DNA of 5,604 nucleotides from Candidatus Omnitrophota bacterium (lineage in GTDB: Bacteria; Omnitrophota; Gorgyraeia; Gorgyraeales; Gorgyraeaceae). The DNA is taken from positions 1 through 5,604 of the forward strand of contig JAGVFL010000160.1 in the NCBI GenBank assembly GCA_020057645.1, given 5' to 3'. Below, one piece after another: positions 1 through 4,939 of this stretch. Under the pieces are notes generated by a model, which searched no databases, had not been told where the DNA came from, and saw only the letters and a list, made by a program, of their open reading frames with translations. Position 1 is the stretch's first letter. Every line of letters starts with the position of its first letter. A program made the position numbers and the translations under genes.

Positions 1-67
1 GGATTATAAGACACCAAACGAGTTGGTTTTGGATATTACAAATAACGGTTCAGGGGTTTTGAATTGA
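1..67 (+). CDS. Possible C-terminal tail of an upstream gene (partial)
   Basis: Frame 2 is open from base 2 to a TGA at 65-67 and reads DYKTPNELVLDITNNGSGVLN. The composition looks protein-like, with a charged start followed by a beta-strand-like hydrophobic stretch, and it is more plausible than the other two forward frames. Only 21 residues are visible, so no family can be named. There is no obvious terminator directly after the stop. An open run this short could also be chance in AT-rich DNA. Confidence 0.25.
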   Translation, partial: DYKTPNELVLDITNNGSGVLN

Positions 68-125
68 ATATTTTCGCAATATGAGTTACAATCCACCTTC
101 CCGAATTTATATATCAAAATAGTAG

Positions 126-154
126 TTGACAAAAAAAGACAAATATAATACTAT
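126..154 (+). promoter_or_regulatory. Sigma-70-type promoter P1 upstream of the cold-shock gene
   Basis: A perfect -35 hexamer TTGACA (126-131) is followed by a 17-nt spacer and a -10 of TACTAT (149-154, five of six consensus bases). The start of transcription would fall near 161. The overlapping TATAAT at 144-149 is only 12 nt from the -35 and so is less likely to be the -10. The transcript would run through the terminator at 202-242 before reaching the cold-shock gene. Confidence 0.65.
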
Positions 155-160
155 ATTTCG

Positions 161-242
161 TAATAAGTTGTTAGTAGTGAATAAGGGATTAGAAGTCTGG
201 AGCCGTAAGGTAAAGAGTACTAACCTTGCGGCGTTTTTGTTT
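161..242 (+). ncRNA. Putative short structured RNA or attenuated leader
   Basis: The roughly 80 nt between the P1 start and the intrinsic terminator contain no evident open reading frame with a ribosome binding site. The 3' half is the terminator hairpin. Bases 170-176 (GTTAGTA) are perfectly complementary to 218-224 (TACTAAC), which lie mostly in the terminator loop. This allows a pseudoknot or a competing fold. The stretch could be a stand-alone small RNA or a regulated leader of the downstream gene. I recognise no known riboswitch or RNA family in it. Confidence 0.3.
202..242 (+). terminator. Intrinsic terminator/attenuator in front of the cold-shock gene
   Basis: GCCGTAAGGT (202-211) pairs with ACCTTGCGGC (223-232) over 10 bp, with one G-U wobble and an 11-nt loop. 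It is followed by a T-rich tract (234-242, TTTTTGTTT). It lies 44 nt before the cold-shock start codon, so it would stop P1 transcripts early unless antitermination occurs. It could also end transcription from an upstream gene. Confidence 0.75.
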
Positions 243-253
243 CTGCCATTATT

Positions 254-262
254 TGCTATAAT
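254..262 (+). promoter_or_regulatory. Extended -10 promoter P2 for the cold-shock gene
   Basis: TGCTATAAT (254-262) is an extended -10 element: a TG dinucleotide one base before a perfect TATAAT. The -35 region at the proper distance (TTTTTG, 234-239) is poor and overlaps the terminator T-tract, but an extended -10 can compensate. Transcription would begin near 269, giving a leader of about 18 nt that just includes the ribosome binding site. Confidence 0.55.
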
Positions 263-286
263 TTTAAAGAAAGGGGGTAGTGATTA

Positions 287-487
287 ATGGCAAGAGGAAA
301 AGTAAAGTGGTTCAATAACCAGAAAGGTTATGGATTTATTACACCTGAGAACGGTAAGGATGTATTCGTACATCACAGCGTTATACAGGGAGAAGGCTAC
401 AAGTCTTTGGAAGAAGGCCAGGAAGTAGAATTTGAGATACAGAATGGTCCTAAGGGCGAACAAGCTGTAAACGTAGTAAAAGTATAA
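287..487 (+). CDS. Cold-shock domain protein (CspA family)
   Basis: This encodes a 66-residue protein that is a single cold-shock domain, the usual length for the family. It should fold as a five-stranded OB barrel and bind single-stranded RNA or DNA in the cytoplasm, acting as an RNA chaperone or antiterminator. Visible family hallmarks are the start [15 protein letters not shown], which contains the RNP1 motif KGYGFI (residues 13-18), and RNP2 VFVHH (26-30), whose aromatic and basic residues contact nucleic acid. The ATG is preceded by AAAGGGGG (270-277) at a 9-nt spacing, which fixes the start. The gene is monocistronic: two candidate promoters and a terminator precede it and a strong terminator follows. 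Which Csp paralogue it is, and whether cold induces it, cannot be told from the sequence. Confidence 0.95.
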   Translation: MARGKVKWFNNQKGYGFITPENGKDVFVHHSVIQGEGYKSLEEGQEVEFEIQNGPKGEQAVNVVKV

Positions 488-503
488 CTCAACGGAAAAA
501 TAA

Positions 504-542
504 TGAGGCCCGGTATCGTAAAGATCCGGGCCTTATTTTTTT
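504..542 (+). terminator. Intrinsic terminator of the cold-shock gene
   Basis: AGGCCCGG (506-513) pairs with CCGGGCCT (526-533) in an 8-bp GC-rich stem. The stem can extend inward (ATC 515-517 with GAT 523-525, T514 bulged) and outward by a G-U and an A-T pair. It is followed by seven Ts (536-542). A run of As before the stem (496-500) means it might also work in reverse. It separates the cold-shock gene from the next gene. Confidence 0.9.
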
Positions 543-557
543 GAGCAAAATTTGATA

Positions 558-586
558 TTGTCTTAAAGGCGATAAAAAGGTATCAT
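558..586 (+). promoter_or_regulatory. Candidate promoter of the PHP-kinase gene
   Basis: TTGTCT (558-563, four of six -35 bases), a 17-nt spacer and TATCAT (581-586, five of six -10 bases) form an acceptable sigma-70-type promoter directly after the terminator. The predicted start of transcription, about 7 nt past the -10, coincides with the ATG at 593, so the message may be leaderless or nearly so. Confidence 0.45.
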
Positions 587-592
587 ATATTC

Positions 593-2083
593 ATGTTATT
601 AGAGATGCATTGCCATACTTCAAAATATTCTAAGTGCAGCCGGATAGATCCCGCGACCCTTGCCAGGCAGGTAAAGAAAAAAGAACTGCAGGGAGTCATC
701 ATTACCGAGCACCATTATCTTTGGAGAGAAGACGAGATAAAGGCCTTGAGAGTTGAGGCAGAGCTGGATGAAAGTTTTTTGATAATGGCGGGCCAGGAAG
801 TGGAGACAGACATAGGCCACGTTCTTGTGTTTGGGGCAGATAGGACGATCGGAGAAGAAATCAGTTTAAAGGATTTGCGGGCGGGCTTTCCTGACGCCTG
901 TTTAGCGTGGGCGCACCCTTTCAGAAACGGAAATTGCCCGGACGAAAAAAAGTTATTAAATCCGATGCTTGACGCAGTGGAGATATTCAGCATGAATCAG
1001 ACCCCTAAAGAGAATTATCTTGGCCTGAAGGCGTGGCACAAATATAAATTTACGGCTATCAGCGGAAGTGATGCCCACGATGAAGGCATGGCAGGGGTGT
1101 ATCCCACGCAGTTCGACCATCCGGTTTTAAATATGCAGAACCTCGTGGCGGAGATTAAAAAAGCAAGATGCAAGCCGTTTTTTAAAGAGATCCCGAAGTC
1201 AGGAACAAACATTATAGTGACCGAGATTACGATCGGCACAAAAGGCGATGATGAATCCAGGAACAGGATTATATTGAAAAATATAACAGACGATAAAAAA
1301 TGGAAGGCCGCGAAATCTTCTTCGAACATAACAGCGTTTTTATACGAGAACGGATTCGGAGAGGGACGGTTCAGGGTGCCGGGTATAATAGACGTTAATG
1401 ATAAAGAAAGGCTTATCATTGAGAGCGGCGCCAGAGGCAAAAATCTTTTTGATTTACTGACGCACGTCGATAAAACCATAGGGATGGATTATTTTAAGCT
1501 GGCGGCCGGGTGGCTGGCGAGGTTTCATAATAAAGGTATCAAGGAAGGCGATGCGGAAAGCATCATTAAGAAAGAGCGCAAAAGATTCGATTCATACCTG
1601 AATTCGTTCGCGAAGACCAAAAACCCGTATCTTAAACGAATAAAGCCGGTCATCAATTTCGTGAAAAATAAAGAAGAGGAGATTTATTCGAAGCAAAGGG
1701 ATTTGTTTATATTAAACCACGGAGACTATCATCCCAAGAATATTATAATAGGCCAGGACAGGCAGCACGACATAACCACGCTTTTTATTTCCGTTATAGA
1801 TTTCGGCAGCAGCATTTTATTTCCGCGCTCATTTGACGTGGGGTATTTCATAGCGCAATTCCAAAATCAGTTTTACGCCTATCCTGAGATTTTGAAATAT
1901 TGCAGGGAGTCGGATTTTATAGATACCTATATAAAAGAGTCGTCTGTCGTCCGTCCTGATTTTATAGAAGAGGTTAATCTTTTCAAAATAAGGGCCAATC
2001 TTAGCATCGCGGCCTATCTTATAAAGGTGGGCAAGGGTCAAAGCCCTGAGATGGAAGCCGTGATGTCGCGCTCTGTAACCTAA
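593..2083 (+). CDS. PHP-domain phosphoesterase fused to APH-like kinase
   Basis: This 496-residue protein has two enzyme domains. Residues 1 to about 200 form a PHP metal-dependent phosphoesterase. Likely metal ligands are HCH (H6, H8), TEH (E39, H40), GQE (E69), H76, AHP (H108) and SGSDAH (D160, H162), so the site looks complete. Residues from about 205 to the end resemble the aminoglycoside phosphotransferase/choline kinase fold. They show a candidate ATP-binding lysine K229 (IILKNI), a hinge-like segment near 283-297, the catalytic-loop motif HGDYHPKN (376-383, D378 and N383) and the metal-binding IDFGS (D403). No signal peptide or membrane segment is seen, so it is probably cytoplasmic. 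The substrates of both halves are unknown. The ATG at 593 is the first in frame and leaves the first HxH motif intact; AAAAGG (575-580) lies 12 nt upstream, a long spacing. The gene appears monocistronic. The domain calls are firm; the biological role is not. Confidence 0.9.
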   Translation: MLLEMHCHTSKYSKCSRIDPATLARQVKKKELQGVIITEHHYLWREDEIKALRVEAELDESFLIMAGQEVETDIGHVLVFGADRTIGEEISLKDLRAGFPDACLAWAHPFRNGNCPDEKKLLNPMLDAVEIFSMNQTPKENYLGLKAWHKYKFTAISGSDAHDEGMAGVYPTQFDHPVLNMQNLVAEIKKARCKPFFKEIPKSGTNIIVTEITIGTKGDDESRNRIILKNITDDKKWKAAKSSSNITAFLYENGFGEGRFRVPGIIDVNDKERLIIESGARGKNLFDLLTHVDKTIGMDYFKLAAGWLARFHNKGIKEGDAESIIKKERKRFDSYLNSFAKTKNPYLKRIKPVINFVKNKEEEIYSKQRDLFILNHGDYHPKNIIIGQDRQHDITTLFISVIDFGSSILFPRSFDVGYFIAQFQNQFYAYPEILKYCRESDFIDTYIKESSVVRPDFIEEVNLFKIRANLSIAAYLIKVGKGQSPEMEAVMSRSVT

Positions 2084-2104
2084 AAGGCATTAAAAAATCA
2101 ATTC

Positions 2105-2133
2105 TGGACAGTTTTGTTAAGTTGTTATATAGT
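2105..2133 (+). promoter_or_regulatory. Promoter of the tpx-rubredoxin-superoxide reductase-oxidoreductase operon
   Basis: TGGACA (2105-2110, five of six -35 bases), a 17-nt spacer and TATAGT (2128-2133, five of six -10 bases) form a good sigma-70-type promoter. Transcription would start near 2140, leaving a short leader with the AAAGGGGG ribosome binding site (2144-2151). No comparable promoter is seen in the tight gaps further down, so it probably serves the whole gene run. Confidence 0.6.
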
Positions 2134-2137
2134 ATAA
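2125..2137 (+). promoter_or_regulatory. Possible operator palindrome over the -10 element
   Basis: TTATA (2125-2129) and TATAA (2133-2137) form an inverted repeat around a 3-nt centre, covering the proposed -10. Its AT-rich TTATA/TATAA halves recall Fur/PerR-family operators, but it is 13 bp rather than the 15-bp 7-1-7 PerR box. It may only reflect the -10 sequence. A peroxide-responsive repressor would suit the downstream genes. Confidence 0.2.
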
Positions 2138-2156
2138 AAGCACAAAGGGGGCGCGT

Positions 2157-2672
2157 ATGGACAGAAAGAATGTTATAACAGTAAAAGGCAACCCGGTGAC
2201 ACTGGCAGGAGAAGATATAAAGACAGGCCGGAAGGCGCAGGATTTTAAGGCGCTGAATACTGCTTTAGAAGAAGTAAGGTTATCAAGTTTCAAAAATAAG
2301 ATTAAATTAATCGCTTCTGTCCCCTCCCTTGATACCCCTGTATGCGACCTCGAGATAAAACGTTTTAACGATGAGGCGTCAAAGCTTTCAAAAGACCTTG
2401 TGATTATTTTTATATCCATGGACCTGCCTTTTGCGCAGAAAAGATTCTGCCAGGCTAACGACATAAAGATAGTGAAGACCCTGTCAGATCATAGAGACGC
2501 TGATTTCGGCCGGAAGTTCGGAGTATTGATAAAGGAGCTCAGGCTTTTAGCGAGAGCCATATTCATACTAGATAAGGACGACGTCATTAAATATATACAG
2601 GTTGTGCCTGAATTATCTTCCCATCCGGATTACGACGCAGCCCTTCTGGCTTTAAAAAATATTATAAAATGA
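2157..2672 (+). CDS. tpx: Thiol peroxidase (Tpx, atypical 2-Cys peroxiredoxin)
   Basis: This encodes a 171-residue Tpx-family peroxiredoxin, close to the family's usual length of about 165-170. It reduces hydrogen peroxide and organic peroxides, normally recharged by a thioredoxin-like donor. The active-site segment SVPSLDTPVCDLEIKRFN (54-71) contains the peroxidatic C63 with its conserved T60 and P56. The resolving cysteine is C98 (RFC), and the catalytic arginine of the peroxiredoxin site is R133 (LLARAIFILD). The ATG at 2157 follows AAAGGGGG with 5 nt between. As the first gene of the operon, it would remove the hydrogen peroxide made by the superoxide reductase two genes downstream. Its usual thioredoxin partner is not in the window. 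The stop codon overlaps the ribosome binding site of the rubredoxin gene, suggesting translational coupling. Confidence 0.95.
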   Translation: MDRKNVITVKGNPVTLAGEDIKTGRKAQDFKALNTALEEVRLSSFKNKIKLIASVPSLDTPVCDLEIKRFNDEASKLSKDLVIIFISMDLPFAQKRFCQANDIKIVKTLSDHRDADFGRKFGVLIKELRLLARAIFILDKDDVIKYIQVVPELSSHPDYDAALLALKNIIK

Positions 2673-2683
2673 GGGGGTAAAAA

Positions 2684-2821
2684 ATGAAAAAATACAGGTG
2701 TATTGTGTGCGGTTTCATATATGATCCTGCGGAAAATAACAACGTGGCTTTTCAGGATTTGCCTGACGATTGGACCTGCCCTGAGTGCGGGGTAGGGAAA
2801 GATCAGTTCGAAGAATTATAA
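2684..2821 (+). CDS. Rubredoxin (short 45-residue form)
   Basis: This 45-residue reading frame is a rubredoxin, a small cytoplasmic electron carrier with one iron atom held by four cysteines. The two knuckles are CIVCG (C6, C9) and CPECG (C32, C35). Flanking family residues include Y4, the YDP turn (13-15), the segment [12 protein letters not shown] (25-36) and the C-terminal GKDQFEE. Typical rubredoxins have 52-54 residues; this one lacks about seven in the loop between the knuckles, as in the known 45-residue Desulfovibrio desulfuricans form. The ATG is preceded by GAGGGGG (2671-2677), which overlaps the tpx stop, with a gap of 11 nt between the genes. It directly precedes the superoxide reductase gene, and rubredoxin is the classical electron donor to that enzyme. 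Confidence 0.95.
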   Translation: MKKYRCIVCGFIYDPAENNNVAFQDLPDDWTCPECGVGKDQFEEL

Positions 2822-2838
2822 CCTAAAAGGAGGCACAT

Positions 2839-3234
2839 ATGGCAGAATTTAAGGATTTGTTTCAAAGCGCAGACTGGAAAAAGGAAAAACACGCGCCCGC
2901 TATAGAGGCGCCGGATAAAATAAAAAAAGGAGAAGCAGTTTCTATAAAGGTAAGCGTGGGGAAAGAAATAGCCCATCCGAATACTACAGCCCATCACATA
3001 CGCTGGGTTGAGGTTTATTTCCTACCCTCCGGAGAGAAGTTTCCGTGCCAGATAGGTAAGTTTGAGTTCACCTCGCACGGAGAATCAGGCCAGGGGCCGG
3101 ATACCGGCACGGTTTACACTGCCCCGGATGTAACTCTTAAATTTAAAACAGAAAAATCAGGCGCGATTTTAGCATCCTCTTATTGTAATATACACGGCCT
3201 GTGGCAGAGTTCCAAAGAAATAGCAGCGGAATAA
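2839..3234 (+). CDS. Superoxide reductase, neelaredoxin type (1Fe)
   Basis: This 131-residue protein is a class II (neelaredoxin) superoxide reductase. It reduces superoxide to hydrogen peroxide without making oxygen, using electrons usually taken from rubredoxin. The single iron centre has four histidines and one cysteine; the visible ligands are H18 (in EKHAP), H46 (AHPN), H52 (HHIRW), C116 and H119 (SYCNIHGLW). E16 and K17 match the glutamate that binds resting ferric iron and the lysine that attracts superoxide. It has no N-terminal desulforedoxin domain, so it is the single-iron form, and the length fits (the Pyrococcus enzyme has 124). AGGAGG (2828-2833), 5 nt before the ATG, is the only canonical Shine-Dalgarno site in the window. 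It lies 17 nt after rubredoxin and 11 nt before the oxidoreductase gene. No signal peptide is seen. Confidence 0.95.
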   Translation: MAEFKDLFQSADWKKEKHAPAIEAPDKIKKGEAVSIKVSVGKEIAHPNTTAHHIRWVEVYFLPSGEKFPCQIGKFEFTSHGESGQGPDTGTVYTAPDVTLKFKTEKSGAILASSYCNIHGLWQSSKEIAAE

Positions 3235-3245
3235 AAACCGGATTT

Positions 3246-4889
3246 ATGAACAATATCTCTATTCTCATCGCAGGAAGAGCAGGGGACGGCATTGATAAGT
3301 CAAGCCTCATTATCAGCCGCATCCTGACTCAGCTCGGATACCGCATCTATATCTACAGAGATTATCCTTCTGTAATAAGAGGCGGCCATACCTTTTCAAT
3401 TATAAGATGCTCCAAGGATAAGATAGCCGCTCATTCTGATAAGGTGGATGTACTTCTTGCGTTGAATCAGGAAAGCGTTGATCTCCACAAGGCCAGATTA
3501 AGCGATAATTCCCTTATTATTTACGATTCGAATTCCGTTAAGTCAGACAAAGGAATGGCCATACCTATAGCTGAGATAATAAAAGAGGCCAAGGCCTTGG
3601 ATCTGATGCGGAATTCTTGCATCATCGGGGCAATGTGCAAGGCTATAGGTATAGAGAAAAATGTGCTGGAAAATGTTTTCAGGGCTTATATGCCCAGAGA
3701 AATAGATTTAAATCTGAAAGTGGCGTTTCGCGGGTTTAGCGAGGCGAAAGAATTCACCAGGATAGAAAAAATAGAACAAAAAAGCCTGCCTGTTATCGCG
3801 GGCAGCGAGGCAATAAGCCTCGGGCTTATCAAAGCCGGGCTCAAGACATACATTGCGTATCCCATGACGCCAAGTTCAGGCATGCTGCATTTTTTGGCGG
3901 GGAAAGCCGAAGATTTTTCCTTAAAAGTAATTCATCCTGAGAACGAGATAGCCGTGATGCTCATGGCTCTCGGCTTTTCATATGCGGGCGATAGAGTGGC
4001 TGTTGGGACATCAGGAGGAGGGTTCTGCCTGATGACAGAGGGTTTAAGTTTCAGCGCCATGGCGGAATTGCCGGTAGTGATTTTACTCGGCCAGAGGCCC
4101 GGGCCGAGCACAGGGCTTCCTACCTATACAGGACAGACAGAATTGAATTTTGCCCTTAGCGCCGGTCATGGGGAGTTCAGCCGTTTTGTAACAGCGCCCG
4201 GCGACCCGGAAGAGGCTTATTACTGGTCAGCTGTTTCTTTGAACATGGCGTGGAAGTATCAGATGCCCGCGATTATACTGTGCGACAAGACCTTGAACGA
4301 AGGGATTTATAGTTTTGACATTGAGTCTATAAAAAAGATAGACGATCCCGGCGTTTCCTTATGGGACGGAATTGCCGAGTATAAGAGATATCAGAATACG
4401 CCAAGCGGGGTTTCTCCCCTTGCGTTTCCTTCCACAAAAGACGCTGTTGTAAAAGTTAACAGTTATGAACATGACGAATTCGGCGTGACTACCGAAGATA
4501 AAAACTTGACTGTCATGATGGAGGATAAGAGGCTCCGTAAAGATAAATATCTTCTGGAAGAGCTGGAGGGTTATGAAACCGTAAAGGTTTACGGAGATAA
4601 GAATTCTTCGACCGCTCTTTTATTCTGGGGCTCCAATAAAGGGGTCTGCGTGGAAGCAGGGACAAAGCTTGGCTTGAGAGTTGTGCAGCCGATCGTATTT
4701 TCTCCGTTTCCTTTAAGGCAATTTAAAAAGGCGCTCAAAGGCGTCAAAAAGATAATATGCGTTGAGAATAACGCCACTGGACAACTGGCTGATTTTGTTA
4801 AACGCTACGGCATAAATGTGGATGAAAGAATATTGAAATACGACGGAAGGCCGTTTTCTCTGGACGAACTGGAGCAAAAGCTGCGGTAA
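3246..4889 (+). CDS. 2-oxoacid:ferredoxin oxidoreductase, fused gamma-alpha subunit
   Basis: This 547-residue protein joins the gamma and alpha parts of a 2-oxoacid:ferredoxin oxidoreductase, the KorA-like arrangement. The enzyme oxidatively decarboxylates a 2-oxoacid with coenzyme A and passes electrons to ferredoxin. Residues 1 to about 175 are the gamma domain, with GRAGDG (10-15) and RGGH (45-48). The alpha pyrimidine-binding domain runs from about 186 (GSEAISLGL), with YPMTPSS (205-211), the HPENE glutamates (E232, E234) and RPGPSTG (284-290). The transketolase C-like domain starts near 456 (TALLFWGSNKG) and includes VENNATG (506-512). The ATG at 3246 is preferred over an in-frame GTG at 3201, which lies inside the superoxide reductase gene and would add a non-homologous 15-residue extension. 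Its ribosome binding site is weak, so coupling to the gene 11 nt upstream is likely. The substrate is uncertain: 2-oxoglutarate, pyruvate and branched-chain oxoacids are all possible. Confidence 0.92.
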   Translation: MNNISILIAGRAGDGIDKSSLIISRILTQLGYRIYIYRDYPSVIRGGHTFSIIRCSKDKIAAHSDKVDVLLALNQESVDLHKARLSDNSLIIYDSNSVKSDKGMAIPIAEIIKEAKALDLMRNSCIIGAMCKAIGIEKNVLENVFRAYMPREIDLNLKVAFRGFSEAKEFTRIEKIEQKSLPVIAGSEAISLGLIKAGLKTYIAYPMTPSSGMLHFLAGKAEDFSLKVIHPENEIAVMLMALGFSYAGDRVAVGTSGGGFCLMTEGLSFSAMAELPVVILLGQRPGPSTGLPTYTGQTELNFALSAGHGEFSRFVTAPGDPEEAYYWSAVSLNMAWKYQMPAIILCDKTLNEGIYSFDIESIKKIDDPGVSLWDGIAEYKRYQNTPSGVSPLAFPSTKDAVVKVNSYEHDEFGVTTEDKNLTVMMEDKRLRKDKYLLEELEGYETVKVYGDKNSSTALLFWGSNKGVCVEAGTKLGLRVVQPIVFSPFPLRQFKKALKGVKKIICVENNATGQLADFVKRYGINVDERILKYDGRPFSLDELEQKLR

Positions 4890-4922
4890 GGTTACACTCT
4901 GACAATGTCAGAGTGTAACCTT
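4888..4922. repeat. Perfect palindrome with 17-bp arms between the oxidoreductase subunit genes
   Basis: AAGGTTACACTCTGACA (4888-4904) and TGTCAGAGTGTAACCTT (4906-4922) are exact reverse complements around a single A. In RNA this gives a 16-bp stem with a 3-nt loop. The left arm includes the last two bases of the alpha-subunit stop codon, and the right arm ends two bases before the G-run that serves as beta-subunit ribosome binding site. Only three Ts follow, so it is not a standard terminator. Candidate roles are a REP-like mobile palindrome, an mRNA-stabilising hairpin that tunes subunit ratio, or an operator. Confidence 0.9.
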
Positions 4923-4923
4923 T

Positions 4924-4930
4924 GGGGGGG
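4924..4930 (+). promoter_or_regulatory. G7 ribosome binding site of the beta subunit
   Basis: Seven consecutive Gs sit 9 nt before the ATG at 4940. They can pair with the CCUCC anti-Shine-Dalgarno using one G-U wobble. AGGG at 4936-4939 abuts the start codon and is too close to act. The G-run selects ATG 4940 over the in-frame TTG at 4931, which would have no spacing. Its proximity to the hairpin means folding could affect access. Confidence 0.5.
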
Positions 4931-4939
4931 TTGATAGGG

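Noticed and set aside
68..82. ATATT/AATAT hairpin after the possible upstream stop codon
   Set aside because: A 5-bp all-AT stem with no T-tract is too weak to call a terminator.
144..149. Perfect TATAAT as the -10 of P1
   Set aside because: It lies only 12 nt from the TTGACA at 126-131; TACTAT at 149-154 gives the optimal 17-nt spacing.
1015..1479. 154-codon open frame on the minus strand inside the PHP-kinase gene
   Set aside because: It is antisense to a gene with clear catalytic motifs, has no recognisable domain, and its length is explained by the codon use of the gene on the + strand.
3201..3245. In-frame GTG start 45 nt upstream of the fused oxidoreductase gene
   Set aside because: It lies inside the superoxide reductase coding region, has no ribosome binding site, and adds a tail before the typical gamma-domain start at MNNISILIAG.
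4888..4930. Palindrome read as a Rho-independent terminator
   Set aside because: Only three Ts follow the stem before a run of seven Gs, and termination here would cut off the partner subunit of the same enzyme.
4931..4933. TTG as the start codon of the beta subunit
   Set aside because: It directly abuts the G-run ribosome binding site, leaving no spacing, and the ATG nine bases later is suitable.
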